A DNA stretch of 61,544 nt from assembly GCA_030595325.1 (NCBI GenBank), contig JAUVDN010000003.1, positions 1 through 61,544 on the forward strand, read 5' to 3'. The position numbers were made by a program, and so were the translations under genes. The notes below the pieces were generated by a model. That model was not told the origin of the DNA. It saw only the letters and a program-made list of their open reading frames with translations, and searched no databases. How positions within the stretch are numbered: the stretch's first letter is position 1; each line of letters opens with the position of its first letter. The stretch comes from Gammaproteobacteria bacterium (GTDB lineage Bacteria > Pseudomonadota > Gammaproteobacteria > SZUA-229). Of this stretch, positions 9,924 through 20,623 are shown one piece after another.

Positions 9924-10126
9924 AAGCAGAATGAATAAGAGTAATTTTCGATTATGCTTCTTCTTAACCTCATCGTTTGCAGCAGTTTCGTCGACACGAA
10001 CGAACGACTCGCCTGATGAAAACTCATCATGATACTCGTAATCAATTTATTTATTGTTAAGAGGCATGTTTTTTCAAGCGCACGAACGCTTCCAAAAGTT
10101 TTATTACCGTATTGATTTCGTCGCAT
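9914..10126 (-). pseudogene. Probable N-terminal part of the DUF1566 protein, displaced by a frameshift
   Basis: MRRNQYGNKTFGSVRALEKTCLLTINK; one added A near 10046-10048 would fuse it to IDYEYHDEFSSGESFVRVDETAANDEVKKKHNRKLLLFILLMLIAVTQ... Confidence 0.5.
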
Positions 10127-10330
10127 GACTATCCGTTTTCAAATAATTATTATTTTTGTATCTGATGACATTTAGAAAAAAAATGCTGTATACGCTAATT
10201 CAAGCAAATTTTCTTTAAAAGTAAAGTGATTTGAGGACTATTAACCGCTAAAGTGAGATGGAATCCAGATATACGGTAAAACTTGACATTTTTAATGGTA
10301 ACTCATTGAAATTCATTGAAATAATGTTGC

Positions 10331-10355
10331 TTAGATCATAGCTTTTATGATCTAA
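10331..10355. promoter_or_regulatory. Perfect 10-bp inverted repeat (5-nt loop) upstream of the fimbrial-like cluster
   Basis: ttagatcata gcttt tatgatctaa. Confidence 0.5.
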
Positions 10356-10377
10356 ATCCCACCTATTCAAGACGAAA

Positions 10378-10403
10378 AAAATGCCCCTAAAAAGGGGCAT
10401 TAG
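10378..10403 (-). terminator. Rho-independent terminator of the amidase operon
   Basis: aaaatgcccctaaaaaggggcatt. Confidence 0.75.
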
Positions 10404-10446
10404 CAGTATTTCCGTGAGTTGTATTTTTTATTATTATTTTAACTTT

Positions 10447-11760
10447 CTAACTCACTGGAATTTTAATTACCTGTCCTGCTAGCAGGTTATCAGCATACAA
10501 GCCGTTGCGTGCACGCAAATCTGATTCTATTACATTGTGTTGTTGTGAAATACTGGCAACAGTATCGTTATTACATACTTCATATTCACATTCTGATGAG
10601 GCTAACCATGTTCCTGGCGGCGCCTTCCTGGAAAAATATTTACTTACACCGCGAGTGATTGCTTTAGATACTTTCTTTTGATGAGAAGAACTGCGTAAGT
10701 TTCTTTCTTCTCTTGGGTTAGAGATAAAAGCTGTTTCCAATAAAACAGATGGAATATTCGGTGCTTTTAATACAGCAAAACCCGCTTGCTGTACTTTCTT
10801 TTTATGCACTCTGTTTACGGCCTTTAATTGACCCAGTATCTCACTACCAATATCTAAACTTGATTCAATTGTGCCGGTTAGTGACAGGTCAAACAGTACT
10901 TCTTTTACCATCTGGTCTTCAACCGCTAAGTTAACATCACCAAATAATAAATCTGCTGCGTTTTCTTTTTCAGCAAGCATTCTTGCCGTTTCAGAACTCG
11001 CACCATCAACAGATAAAGCATAAATAGATGAGCCACGAGCACGTGGGTCTGGAAAAGAATCAGCATGCAGAGAAATCATCATATCAGCGCGTGCATCACG
11101 TGCTTTATGAATACGGTCACGAAGTCGCATATAACGATCATTTTTTCGAATCAGAACAGCTTTCATACCGCGCTGAGCATTTATATCTTTTTCTAAGCGT
11201 TTCGCAATTTGTAATGTAATAATTTTTTCGTGTGTTCCAGAACGACCTGTAGCACCTGGGTCTCTGCCACCATGACCTGCGTCGATGGCAATAATTACGT
11301 CACGTTTCTTGGATTTTGTAACATTGGTCGGTATTCTTTTATCATGCAGATCAATAACTAAACGATGACCTGATTGAGCAGAAGGTGCTAATAAGAAACT
11401 GCGAGGTTTAACTTCTTTGCTTAAATCAAAAACCACCCGTAGATCATTGCCGTTTCTAACACCGCTTCTGACACTGCGTATAAGCGAATTGGCCTGTAAG
11501 CGATCTACCATGCCATGCGGCATTTTAGCTTTTTTAATATCGAGTACGATACGGTTAGGATCTTTCAGTGCAAATATTGAGTGATCAGCAATACCATCCA
11601 GATCAAACACCAGACGGACATAACCTTTATTTTTTGAAAGACGGATATCCTGAACTTGTGCAGCAGCAATAGCTGCCGATGATAAGCCCGGCACAGCAGA
11701 AGCAGCCAGACCACTAAGTCCAGCTAAGCTTTTTAAAAATTTTCGGCGATCAGTTTTCAT
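10447..11760 (-). CDS. N-acetylmuramoyl-L-alanine amidase (Tat signal, AMIN, Amidase_3, LysM), AmiB/AmiC type
   Basis: DRRKFLKSLAGLSGLAAS twin-arginine; IAIDAGHGGRDPGATG; NNDTVASISQQHNV LysM. Confidence 0.93.
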   Translation of the reverse strand: MKTDRRKFLKSLAGLSGLAASAVPGLSSAAIAAAQVQDIRLSKNKGYVRLVFDLDGIADHSIFALKDPNRIVLDIKKAKMPHGMVDRLQANSLIRSVRSGVRNGNDLRVVFDLSKEVKPRSFLLAPSAQSGHRLVIDLHDKRIPTNVTKSKKRDVIIAIDAGHGGRDPGATGRSGTHEKIITLQIAKRLEKDINAQRGMKAVLIRKNDRYMRLRDRIHKARDARADMMISLHADSFPDPRARGSSIYALSVDGASSETARMLAEKENAADLLFGDVNLAVEDQMVKEVLFDLSLTGTIESSLDIGSEILGQLKAVNRVHKKKVQQAGFAVLKAPNIPSVLLETAFISNPREERNLRSSSHQKKVSKAITRGVSKYFSRKAPPGTWLASSECEYEVCNNDTVASISQQHNVIESDLRARNGLYADNLLAGQVIKIPVS

Positions 11761-11910
11761 CTTTTTAGATGTCCCAGCGTATGGGAGACTCATCAGGCTC
11801 CTGTTGTATTTTGATACGTTTGCCTCTTTGGTAAAGCTATTGTGGCAAATTATAATAATAATGCAAGCATTTTTTTATATTTTTTAGATAGATACATCAC
11901 TTTCCTAGAG

Positions 11911-12396
11911 TTAAAAATTAGAAAAGACCTGTAACATCAACTTTTTACCCTTGTCCGTTTGCGCAGAAATCAGCAAATTTCTGCCCTCTTTCAGGTGACT
12001 GAACTCACAAATCCAGTCAGCTAATGGCAGATATCCTTCTGCTTTTTCAGGCCATTCTACTAAACAAACATCAGTTTCGTTGAAGTAATCTCTTGCCCCG
12101 GTGAACTCCAGCTCTTCCGGATCCGCCAACCGATATAGATCAAAGTGATAACACATTCGGTCATGACTGATAGGATATGGCTCTACCAACGTATATGTCG
12201 GACTCTTCACCACACCATCAAAACCACTGGCTTGAATAAAACCTCTAGCAAACGTCGTTTTGCCTACACCAAGATTACCTTTTAGTAACATCACAAATGA
12301 GCTGTGCAGAGTTTTTGCAACAGTTTCAGCCAATGCTACCTGCTGGCTTTCATTGGCCAGAAAACATTGCTGAGTTTTGACTATATGCTCGCTCAT
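11911..12396 (-). CDS. tsaE: tRNA threonylcarbamoyladenosine biosynthesis ATPase TsaE
   Basis: LKGNLGVGKTTFARGFI; KSPTYTLVEPY; HFDLYRL. Confidence 0.97.
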   Translation of the reverse strand: MSEHIVKTQQCFLANESQQVALAETVAKTLHSSFVMLLKGNLGVGKTTFARGFIQASGFDGVVKSPTYTLVEPYPISHDRMCYHFDLYRLADPEELEFTGARDYFNETDVCLVEWPEKAEGYLPLADWICEFSHLKEGRNLLISAQTDKGKKLMLQVFSNF

Positions 12397-13877
12397 TGTA
12401 AAACCTTTGATAGCCCTTCGATAACATCGGAAGCCAACAGGCCACGTGTACCGCTACCAATGACATATTCAGCAGCAGAGGCATGCAAACAAACGGCCAG
12501 TGTTGCGGCATCATTATGGGCGAACCCTTGTGCCATTAACGCAACGGCTATGCCACTTAAGACATCACCCATTCCTGGTGCAGCCATTGCGGCACTACCA
12601 AGTGAGCAAACTTTAATTATTTGGCCATCAAATATCAACGTTCCAGAGCCTTTCAATATAACGGTACAAGCCTCACTATGCTCAAATCGCTCATGCAAAA
12701 CTTTCACTGCTTCAAAGCGATTACTTTGAACATCTATCGTAGCTTTTAATAATAACCGAGCAGCCTCACCTGGATGTGGCGTGATAACTAATGGTGTAGT
12801 TATGCTCAGTTCATTCACCGCAATTAAATTCAGTGCATCAGCATCGATTAACATTGGTTTATTCAACTGAACACTTTGTTTAAGCATATTTAATGCACGG
12901 TCGTCCTTTCCTAAACCCATACCAACGGCTACATGTGTTACATCACTATCAAATGATTCAGGAAATATTCCATCTTTATCACAGGTGAGTACCATCGCTT
13001 CAGGGACAGCAGACGTAATTGCGTCAAGATTTTGTTCAACCGTTACGATAGTCACCAGCCCTGCCCCTGTTCGTAACGCTGATCTTGCAGCAAGAATCAC
13101 AGCACCCGGCATACCGATATTGCCACCAACGATTAACACATGACCAAAACGACCTTTGTGAGAGGATGCTTTTCTTTTTGGCAACATAGAATAGTCGATA
13201 GTACTGAGCAATTGAGCCTGGCTAGCAACCCCTGAATACACCTTTGCTGGTAACGCCAGATCGTTAAATATAATCTCACCACAAACGTCTTTAGCCTGCG
13301 CAGTAAACATACCCTGCTTTAAACCAATAAAACTCACTGTGATATCTGCAGAAATAGCAACACTGGCAATGGCTCCGGTGTCGGCTATCAAGCCCGATGG
13401 AATATCGATTGATACAACCGGTTTTCCTGAACCGTTAACCGCTTTTATCCACCTCGCCCATTCACCCGTGACGTCTCGCTTAAGTCCTGTACCCAATAAA
13501 GCATCGATAACTATGTCCGTATCATTTAGCAAAGAAATATCAGTAGTCTTATTTTCAGACAGTTCTATCCAGTCGTTATATGCAAGCAAAGCTTCATTTT
13601 TTAACGACTCAGGATCAATTAAACTGACCACAGAAACATCGAGGCCAGCTTGTTTTGCTAGACGAGCAACAACATAACCATCACCTGCATTATTACCGGC
13701 GCCACATAAGATAAGAATTTTATTATGCTGAGAATATCTTGTAATTAAAATATTGAAAACAGCTTGGCCAGCACTTTTCATTAATTCATATGCTGGAATT
13801 CCGAATTGTTTTATTGCTGTTTGTTCGAGTTGAACAATAGAATCTACGCTATAGAGTTTGTCTGGTAGATTTTGCAT
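12393..13877 (-). CDS. nnrDE: Bifunctional NAD(P)HX epimerase/dehydratase (YjeF)
   Basis: CGAGNNAGDGYVVARLA; HKGRFGHVLIVGG; GSAAMAAPGMGDVLSGIAVALMAQG. Confidence 0.96.
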   Translation of the reverse strand: MQNLPDKLYSVDSIVQLEQTAIKQFGIPAYELMKSAGQAVFNILITRYSQHNKILILCGAGNNAGDGYVVARLAKQAGLDVSVVSLIDPESLKNEALLAYNDWIELSENKTTDISLLNDTDIVIDALLGTGLKRDVTGEWARWIKAVNGSGKPVVSIDIPSGLIADTGAIASVAISADITVSFIGLKQGMFTAQAKDVCGEIIFNDLALPAKVYSGVASQAQLLSTIDYSMLPKRKASSHKGRFGHVLIVGGNIGMPGAVILAARSALRTGAGLVTIVTVEQNLDAITSAVPEAMVLTCDKDGIFPESFDSDVTHVAVGMGLGKDDRALNMLKQSVQLNKPMLIDADALNLIAVNELSITTPLVITPHPGEAARLLLKATIDVQSNRFEAVKVLHERFEHSEACTVILKGSGTLIFDGQIIKVCSLGSAAMAAPGMGDVLSGIAVALMAQGFAHNDAATLAVCLHASAAEYVIGSGTRGLLASDVIEGLSKVLQ

Positions 13878-14001
13878 AGTCTTAATTTTAGATAATAAAA
13901 CCGATAGTTATTTTTAGCCACAGCCAAATAAAAATAAACACAGATATTTAAAAGCTTAAAATATTTTTGATCTGTATTTACCTGCGTTCGTCCGTGTGAA
14001 A

Positions 14002-15306
<1,305 letters not shown>

Positions 15307-15379
15307 TTATTAAGGTAAGGATTAACTGTTATTTAACTAAAATGAAATTATCATTTTATTTATCGTATCAATAATTGTG

Positions 15380-15760
15380 TCAAACAATCTGCTTGGCAAG
15401 ATAAGCCCCGGCCCAGACAGCACTGATACACAAAATAACACTCAGCATAATGTTCGTCATTGCTTTTATTATGTCACCCTGTTCAAACAACACCAGGGTT
15501 TCAATAGAGAACGTAGAGAATGTCGTGAATGAACCCAATACGCCAACCAGAATAGCCATGTGCCATTCAGCACTCAGATTAAATTTCTCAACCAGAAAAA
15601 TTGACAGTAGACCCATCAAAAAAGAGCCGGTTACATTGACGAACAAGGTACCCAGTGGAAATGTTTTACCATAAAGTTCATACACCGTGGCTTGTGACAG
15701 AAAGCGCAAGGTTGCGCCGAACGCACCACCGACAGCAATAAACATTATGGTTTTTAACAT
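15380..15760 (-). CDS. crcB: Fluoride exporter CrcB/Fluc
   Basis: GGAFGATLRFL; GTLFVNVTGSFLMG; GVLGSFTTFSTFSIET. Confidence 0.96.
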   Translation of the reverse strand: MLKTIMFIAVGGAFGATLRFLSQATVYELYGKTFPLGTLFVNVTGSFLMGLLSIFLVEKFNLSAEWHMAILVGVLGSFTTFSTFSIETLVLFEQGDIIKAMTNIMLSVILCISAVWAGAYLAKQIV

Positions 15761-15808
15761 ATTTCCAAACCTATCCTAGTATTCTATCTAATTATGAAAA
15801 GACAATGA

Positions 15809-18379
15809 TCAGGAAAAATCGACTTTCACTTCATCTGCCACTTCCTGATACTCCGGCAACAAGTGAAAGTTCAAGTAACGGTAGATATCATCCGCCATCG
15901 GCTCAATATCTTTAACGCCTTCCATGTACTCTTCTACACTAGGTATATGGCCGAGTGTGGCAGTAACCGCACTGAGTTCCGCCGATGCTAGATAGACATC
16001 CGCACCATTGCCTAAACGGTTCGGGAAATTACGTGTTGAGGTAGAAACCACTTTCGCATTATCCGCCACACGCGCCTGGTTACCCATACAAAGTGAACAG
16101 CCAGGAAGTTCAGTTCGAGCTCCAGCGCGACCGAATACATTGTATAGGCCTTCTTCCATTAACTGACGCTCATCCATTTTTGTTGGTGGCACTATCCACA
16201 TACGGGTCGGCAGGCTGCTGACTTTACTCAGGACATTTCCTGCTGCACGGTAATGACCGATATTAGTCATGCATGAACCAATAAAGACTTCATCGATTTT
16301 TTCACCGGCGACATCTGATAATTTTTTAACATCATCCGGATCATTTGGGCAAGCAAGAATCGGTTCTTTAATCTCATTCAGATCTATTTCAATAATTTCT
16401 GCATATTCTGCATCGGCATCGGCAGAAATTAATTCAGGGTTTTCCAGCCATTCCTGCATCGCAACGATACGACGCTCTAATGTGCGCTTGTCTTCGTAAC
16501 CATTTGAAATCATCCATTTCAATAAAGTAATATTTGAATTGATGTATTCGATAATAGGTTCTTTATTCAGATGTACGGTACAGCCATTTGCTGAACGTTC
16601 AGCGGAGGCATCAGATAGTTCAAAAGCCTGCTCAACTTTCAAATCTGGCAAACCTTCAATTTCCAGTACGCGACCATTAAATACGTTTTTCTTACCTTTT
16701 TTCTCGACCGTCAACAGACCTTTTTGAATAGCCACATACGGAATTGCATTAACCAGGTCACGCAAAGTAATTCCGGGCTGCATTTCACCTTTAAAGCGAA
16801 CCAACACAGATTCAGGCATATCCAGAGGCATAACACCCAGTGCTGCGCCAAACGCAACAAGACCAGAACCAGCAGGGAAACTAATTCCCATAGGAAAACG
16901 TGTATGAGAATCACCGCCAGTACCCACTGTGTCTGGCAGGATCATACGGTTTAACCAGGAATGTATGATGCCGTCACCAGGGCGCAAAGCGACACCTGCA
17001 CGCGTCTGCATAAAGTCAGGAAGTTCGTGCTGCAAGGTAATATCAACAGGCTTGGGATAAGCCGCGGTATGACAGAAACTCTGCATAACTAAGTCTGCCG
17101 AGAAACCCAAACAAGCTAATTCCTTCAACTCATCACGCGTCATTGCGCCAGTGGTATCTTGCGACCCTACTGTGGTCATTTTTGGTTCACAGTAAGTGCC
17201 CGGACGAATACCGTCAACACCACAGGCACGACCTACAATTTTTTGCGCCTGCGTATAACCTTTACCTGTTTCCTTGCCAGTCTGTGGCGTAAGGAAAACA
17301 TCAGATGCCGGTTCATTTAAAAACTTACGTGCACGATCAGTTAAACCGCGACCGATGATTAACGGTATGCGGCCATTGGCACGAACTTCATCAGCCATCG
17401 TCGCCGGGTTTAAATCAAATTTACAGATTTCATCACCGGCTTCGCTAACGATGACACCATCGAAAGGACGTATGGTAATAACATCACCGGTCTGCATTGA
17501 ATCGACATCACACTCGATTGGCAATGCACCAGAATCTTCCGCCGTATTAAAAAATATCGGTGCAATCTTGCTACCCAATACAACACCGCCTTCGTGTTTA
17601 TTTGGAACAAAAGGAATTTCATTGCCCATATGCCATAACACTGAATTGATGGCTGATTTTCTTGATGAACCGGTACCGACCACGTCACCAACATAAGCAA
17701 TCGGATGACCTTTGTCTTTCAGAACTTCAATCGTTTCTAATGGACCCTTGCCATCGACATCGGGCATTTTAGTAATTAACATAGACTTGGCATGTAACGG
17801 AATATCGGGACGACTCCATGCCTCAGTTGCTGGCGATAAGTCATCGGTATTGGTTTCACCCGGAACTTTGTAAACCGTAACAGTTATCTCTTTTGCCAGT
17901 TCAGGTTTAGAGGTGAACCATTCAGCATCCGCCCAGGAACGGACTACACGCGCCGCCGCTTCATTGGATTTTGATTTATCAGCAATATCGTGGAATGCAT
18001 CATAAATCAGCAAAGTATGAGAGAGAGCTGTTGCTGCAGCATCAGCAGTGGTTTCAAGATCAAGTAAATCAATCAACGGCTGTATGTTGTAACCACCTAA
18101 CATGGTTCCCAAAATCTCTGTTGCACGAACCGCCGTTATTAAATCACATGCAGTATTACCTTTAGCAACATCAGCCAGGAAAGCCGCTTTAACATAAGCC
18201 GCCTGATCAACACCCGGTGGTACACGATTGACTAATAAATCCAACAAGAATTCTTCTTCGCCTGCAGGGCAATTTTTTAGTAATTCGACCAGCCCAGCTA
18301 CCTGATTTGCATCTAATGCTAATGGTGGTAAACCTTCTGCTTCACGTTCAGCAGCATGTTGGCGATATGACTCAAGCAC
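15809..18379 (-). CDS. acnB: Aconitate hydratase B
   Basis: [49 protein letters not shown]. Confidence 0.98.
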   Translation of the reverse strand: MLESYRQHAAEREAEGLPPLALDANQVAGLVELLKNCPAGEEEFLLDLLVNRVPPGVDQAAYVKAAFLADVAKGNTACDLITAVRATEILGTMLGGYNIQPLIDLLDLETTADAAATALSHTLLIYDAFHDIADKSKSNEAAARVVRSWADAEWFTSKPELAKEITVTVYKVPGETNTDDLSPATEAWSRPDIPLHAKSMLITKMPDVDGKGPLETIEVLKDKGHPIAYVGDVVGTGSSRKSAINSVLWHMGNEIPFVPNKHEGGVVLGSKIAPIFFNTAEDSGALPIECDVDSMQTGDVITIRPFDGVIVSEAGDEICKFDLNPATMADEVRANGRIPLIIGRGLTDRARKFLNEPASDVFLTPQTGKETGKGYTQAQKIVGRACGVDGIRPGTYCEPKMTTVGSQDTTGAMTRDELKELACLGFSADLVMQSFCHTAAYPKPVDITLQHELPDFMQTRAGVALRPGDGIIHSWLNRMILPDTVGTGGDSHTRFPMGISFPAGSGLVAFGAALGVMPLDMPESVLVRFKGEMQPGITLRDLVNAIPYVAIQKGLLTVEKKGKKNVFNGRVLEIEGLPDLKVEQAFELSDASAERSANGCTVHLNKEPIIEYINSNITLLKWMISNGYEDKRTLERRIVAMQEWLENPELISADADAEYAEIIEIDLNEIKEPILACPNDPDDVKKLSDVAGEKIDEVFIGSCMTNIGHYRAAGNVLSKVSSLPTRMWIVPPTKMDERQLMEEGLYNVFGRAGARTELPGCSLCMGNQARVADNAKVVSTSTRNFPNRLGNGADVYLASAELSAVTATLGHIPSVEEYMEGVKDIEPMADDIYRYLNFHLLPEYQEVADEVKVDFS

Positions 18380-18529
18380 AGGGATTCCTCAATAATAAAT
18401 AAAGGCGCATATTATACCTTAGACGCCGTGTTTTTGCTTATTCCTCACTGACCAACAGCCTTGAGAATTAACAAAAAAAATTAACTTTTGAGCAATAGAA
18501 ACAAGCACGTAAATCTAAATCTTTTAAAC

Positions 18530-18562
18530 ACAAAAAAAGCCCGAAAATTCGGGCTTTTTTCT
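18530..18562 (-). terminator. Rho-independent terminator downstream of iscU
   Basis: aaaaaaagcccgaaaattcgggcttttttct. Confidence 0.85.
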
Positions 18563-18579
18563 ACACTCAACATGTGAAG

Positions 18580-18957
18580 TTAAGCGTTTTTCTGTTTGTA
18601 ATCGTCGACCGCAGCATTGATCGCATCTTCTGCAAGTACTGAACAGTGTATTTTTACTGGTGGCAAAGCCAGCTCTTCCGCAATCTGTGTATTTTTAATG
18701 GCTTTAGCTTCATCTAAAGTTTTACCTTTAACCCACTCGGTCAAAAGTGAACTTGATGCAATAGCACTGCCGCAGCCATAGGTTTTAAATACCGCATCTT
18801 CAATGACACCTTCATCATTAACCTTAATCTGTAATTTCATCACATCGCCACAAGCCGGTGCACCAACCATCCCTGTTCCGATGTTATCGTCATTTTTGAA
18901 ACTACCCACATTTCTTGGATTCTCGTAGTGATCCAGAACTTTTTCACCGTATGCCAT
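18580..18957 (-). CDS. iscU: Fe-S cluster scaffold protein IscU
   Basis: GAPACGDVMKLQIKV; TYGCGSAIASSSLLTEWVKGK; PPVKIHCSVLAEDAI. Confidence 0.97.
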   Translation of the reverse strand: MAYGEKVLDHYENPRNVGSFKNDDNIGTGMVGAPACGDVMKLQIKVNDEGVIEDAVFKTYGCGSAIASSSLLTEWVKGKTLDEAKAIKNTQIAEELALPPVKIHCSVLAEDAINAAVDDYKQKNA

Positions 18958-18959
18958 GA

Positions 18960-19505
18960 TTACCTCACCAAACTTTCTTTATCTGCTGCGTTAAGCATTG
19001 TTTTGTCTACCTTGAACACACCCTGATTAATTGCAGCAGCCTGTTTTTTAGCCAATATAAACCGTCCTATCATTTTATCGCGCTGCAGTGATAATTCTGG
19101 TATTCCAGGACGTTCAACGAATTGCGCCAGAGTAATACCTGATAGAAAGTCATGAAGCCGATTACTCAAGTTTGACCATAATTCATGTGTTAAACACTTC
19201 GCCCCGTCCTGACAGTTGCCTTCACCTTTACAGCGAGTAACATCAACATTTTCATCAACCGAGCAAATAATCTCAGCGATGCTAATCTCTGCAGCGGGTT
19301 TGGCCAGACGGTAACCGCCGCCGGGTCCACGGACACCTTTAACCAGACCACTTTTTCGTAAACGAGCAAATAATTGTTCCAAATACGATAAAGAAATGCC
19401 CTGACACTGGGAAATATCAGCCAATGTCACTGGCCCGGCTTTATCGTGGATGGCAAGATCAAGCATGGCAGTTACGCTGTAACGCCCTTTGGTTGATAAA
19501 CGCAT
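18960..19505 (-). CDS. iscR: Fe-S cluster assembly transcriptional regulator IscR
   Basis: [29 protein letters not shown]; Cys cluster [13 protein letters not shown]. Confidence 0.95.
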   Translation of the reverse strand: MRLSTKGRYSVTAMLDLAIHDKAGPVTLADISQCQGISLSYLEQLFARLRKSGLVKGVRGPGGGYRLAKPAAEISIAEIICSVDENVDVTRCKGEGNCQDGAKCLTHELWSNLSNRLHDFLSGITLAQFVERPGIPELSLQRDKMIGRFILAKKQAAAINQGVFKVDKTMLNAADKESLVR

Positions 19506-19600
19506 GGAGATACCTCAGAATTCCTGACTAATTTAGTAGGTTAATTTTACTAATACCTAGTAAAACAGTCAAGTATTACTATAGAGGTGGATGTAAGGTA

Positions 19601-20533
19601 TTACATACCCATTTTCGAGCTGACTTCCTCAGCTAATTTCTTCAGTTTAGATTCAGCGCGAAAGCGCAGATTTTCATGTCTCATAATGGTAATAATCGCC
19701 AGTAAAACACCCAGTGCAAAAGAGGAAAATATAACACCAAGGTCTTGATATACAACAGACTTAGCATGCTCAACATGACTTTCATCAATAATATCATATA
19801 GTTGCCATAACGTATCATTTACGTCTTTTTGCGCGAGCACTCTTTCCAGTTCTGCCGGCAAGAGGTTTTTGTCACGCTGCAGCTTTACCCGTGCTCCCAG
19901 CTCGGTCACTTCAATCAATGAGTCTGCATCTTTCTTAACAATCATTAGTTGATGCCCTGGCAACTGCAGACTTGCCAGATAAGTCGCTATATCGGCTGGT
20001 TCAAATGAAACAAAAAATATTGCAACCCGGCCATCATCGGTATGCATCTCTTCCATAATATCAAAATGATAATTTAATCGATCTGAATGGATGCGTAACT
20101 GAGCATTTGATTGCTCATTGCTGATAGCAAATAAGCGAATATTTTCACGACAGCCTTTGCCAATTAAGGTATCGATATCATTGAGCAGAACCTCGCCTTG
20201 TGAATCAGCAATGGTGAACGTAGTCGCGTCTGGGAAATACATTTTTACTGCGAGATTGATACTGTCATATAACGTCAAGTCATCGGGGGTTGCTATTAAC
20301 TTTTGCAGGTCGTCTTGATAATTTTTTGTGAAGTGACTAACGTTGCGTCTTAAACCTTCCAGATACTGCTGAATAAGTGTATCAGCACTGTTGATGCTGG
20401 TATCCGCAAGTTCTGTCTCATGTTTAAAAAATTGATCAACACTGTTCGTTGCAACATTAAAAAGCAGTACCGCAACGGCGATTAGCGGTATAAGTAAAAA
20501 AAATATATATTTTCGAAAACTGATTTTTTTCAT
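19601..20533 (-). CDS. Two-TM periplasmic (Cache-like) sensory protein with no recognisable output domain
   Basis: TM near residues 8-26, ~230-aa extracytoplasmic region, second TM, short C-terminal coiled tail. Confidence 0.6.
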   Translation of the reverse strand: MKKISFRKYIFFLLIPLIAVAVLLFNVATNSVDQFFKHETELADTSINSADTLIQQYLEGLRRNVSHFTKNYQDDLQKLIATPDDLTLYDSINLAVKMYFPDATTFTIADSQGEVLLNDIDTLIGKGCRENIRLFAISNEQSNAQLRIHSDRLNYHFDIMEEMHTDDGRVAIFFVSFEPADIATYLASLQLPGHQLMIVKKDADSLIEVTELGARVKLQRDKNLLPAELERVLAQKDVNDTLWQLYDIIDESHVEHAKSVVYQDLGVIFSSFALGVLLAIITIMRHENLRFRAESKLKKLAEEVSSKMGM

Positions 20534-20623
20534 AATGTTTATCGCATCCCTGACGACCCTTAACTGTCTATGTAAGCATCACATTTACTTAATATTTCAA
20601 ATAATGGAACTGACAGATAAAGC

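Noticed and set aside
15761-15808. Possible fluoride riboswitch upstream of crcB
   Set aside because: Only ~48 nt separates crcB from acnB and no convincing riboswitch core was seen
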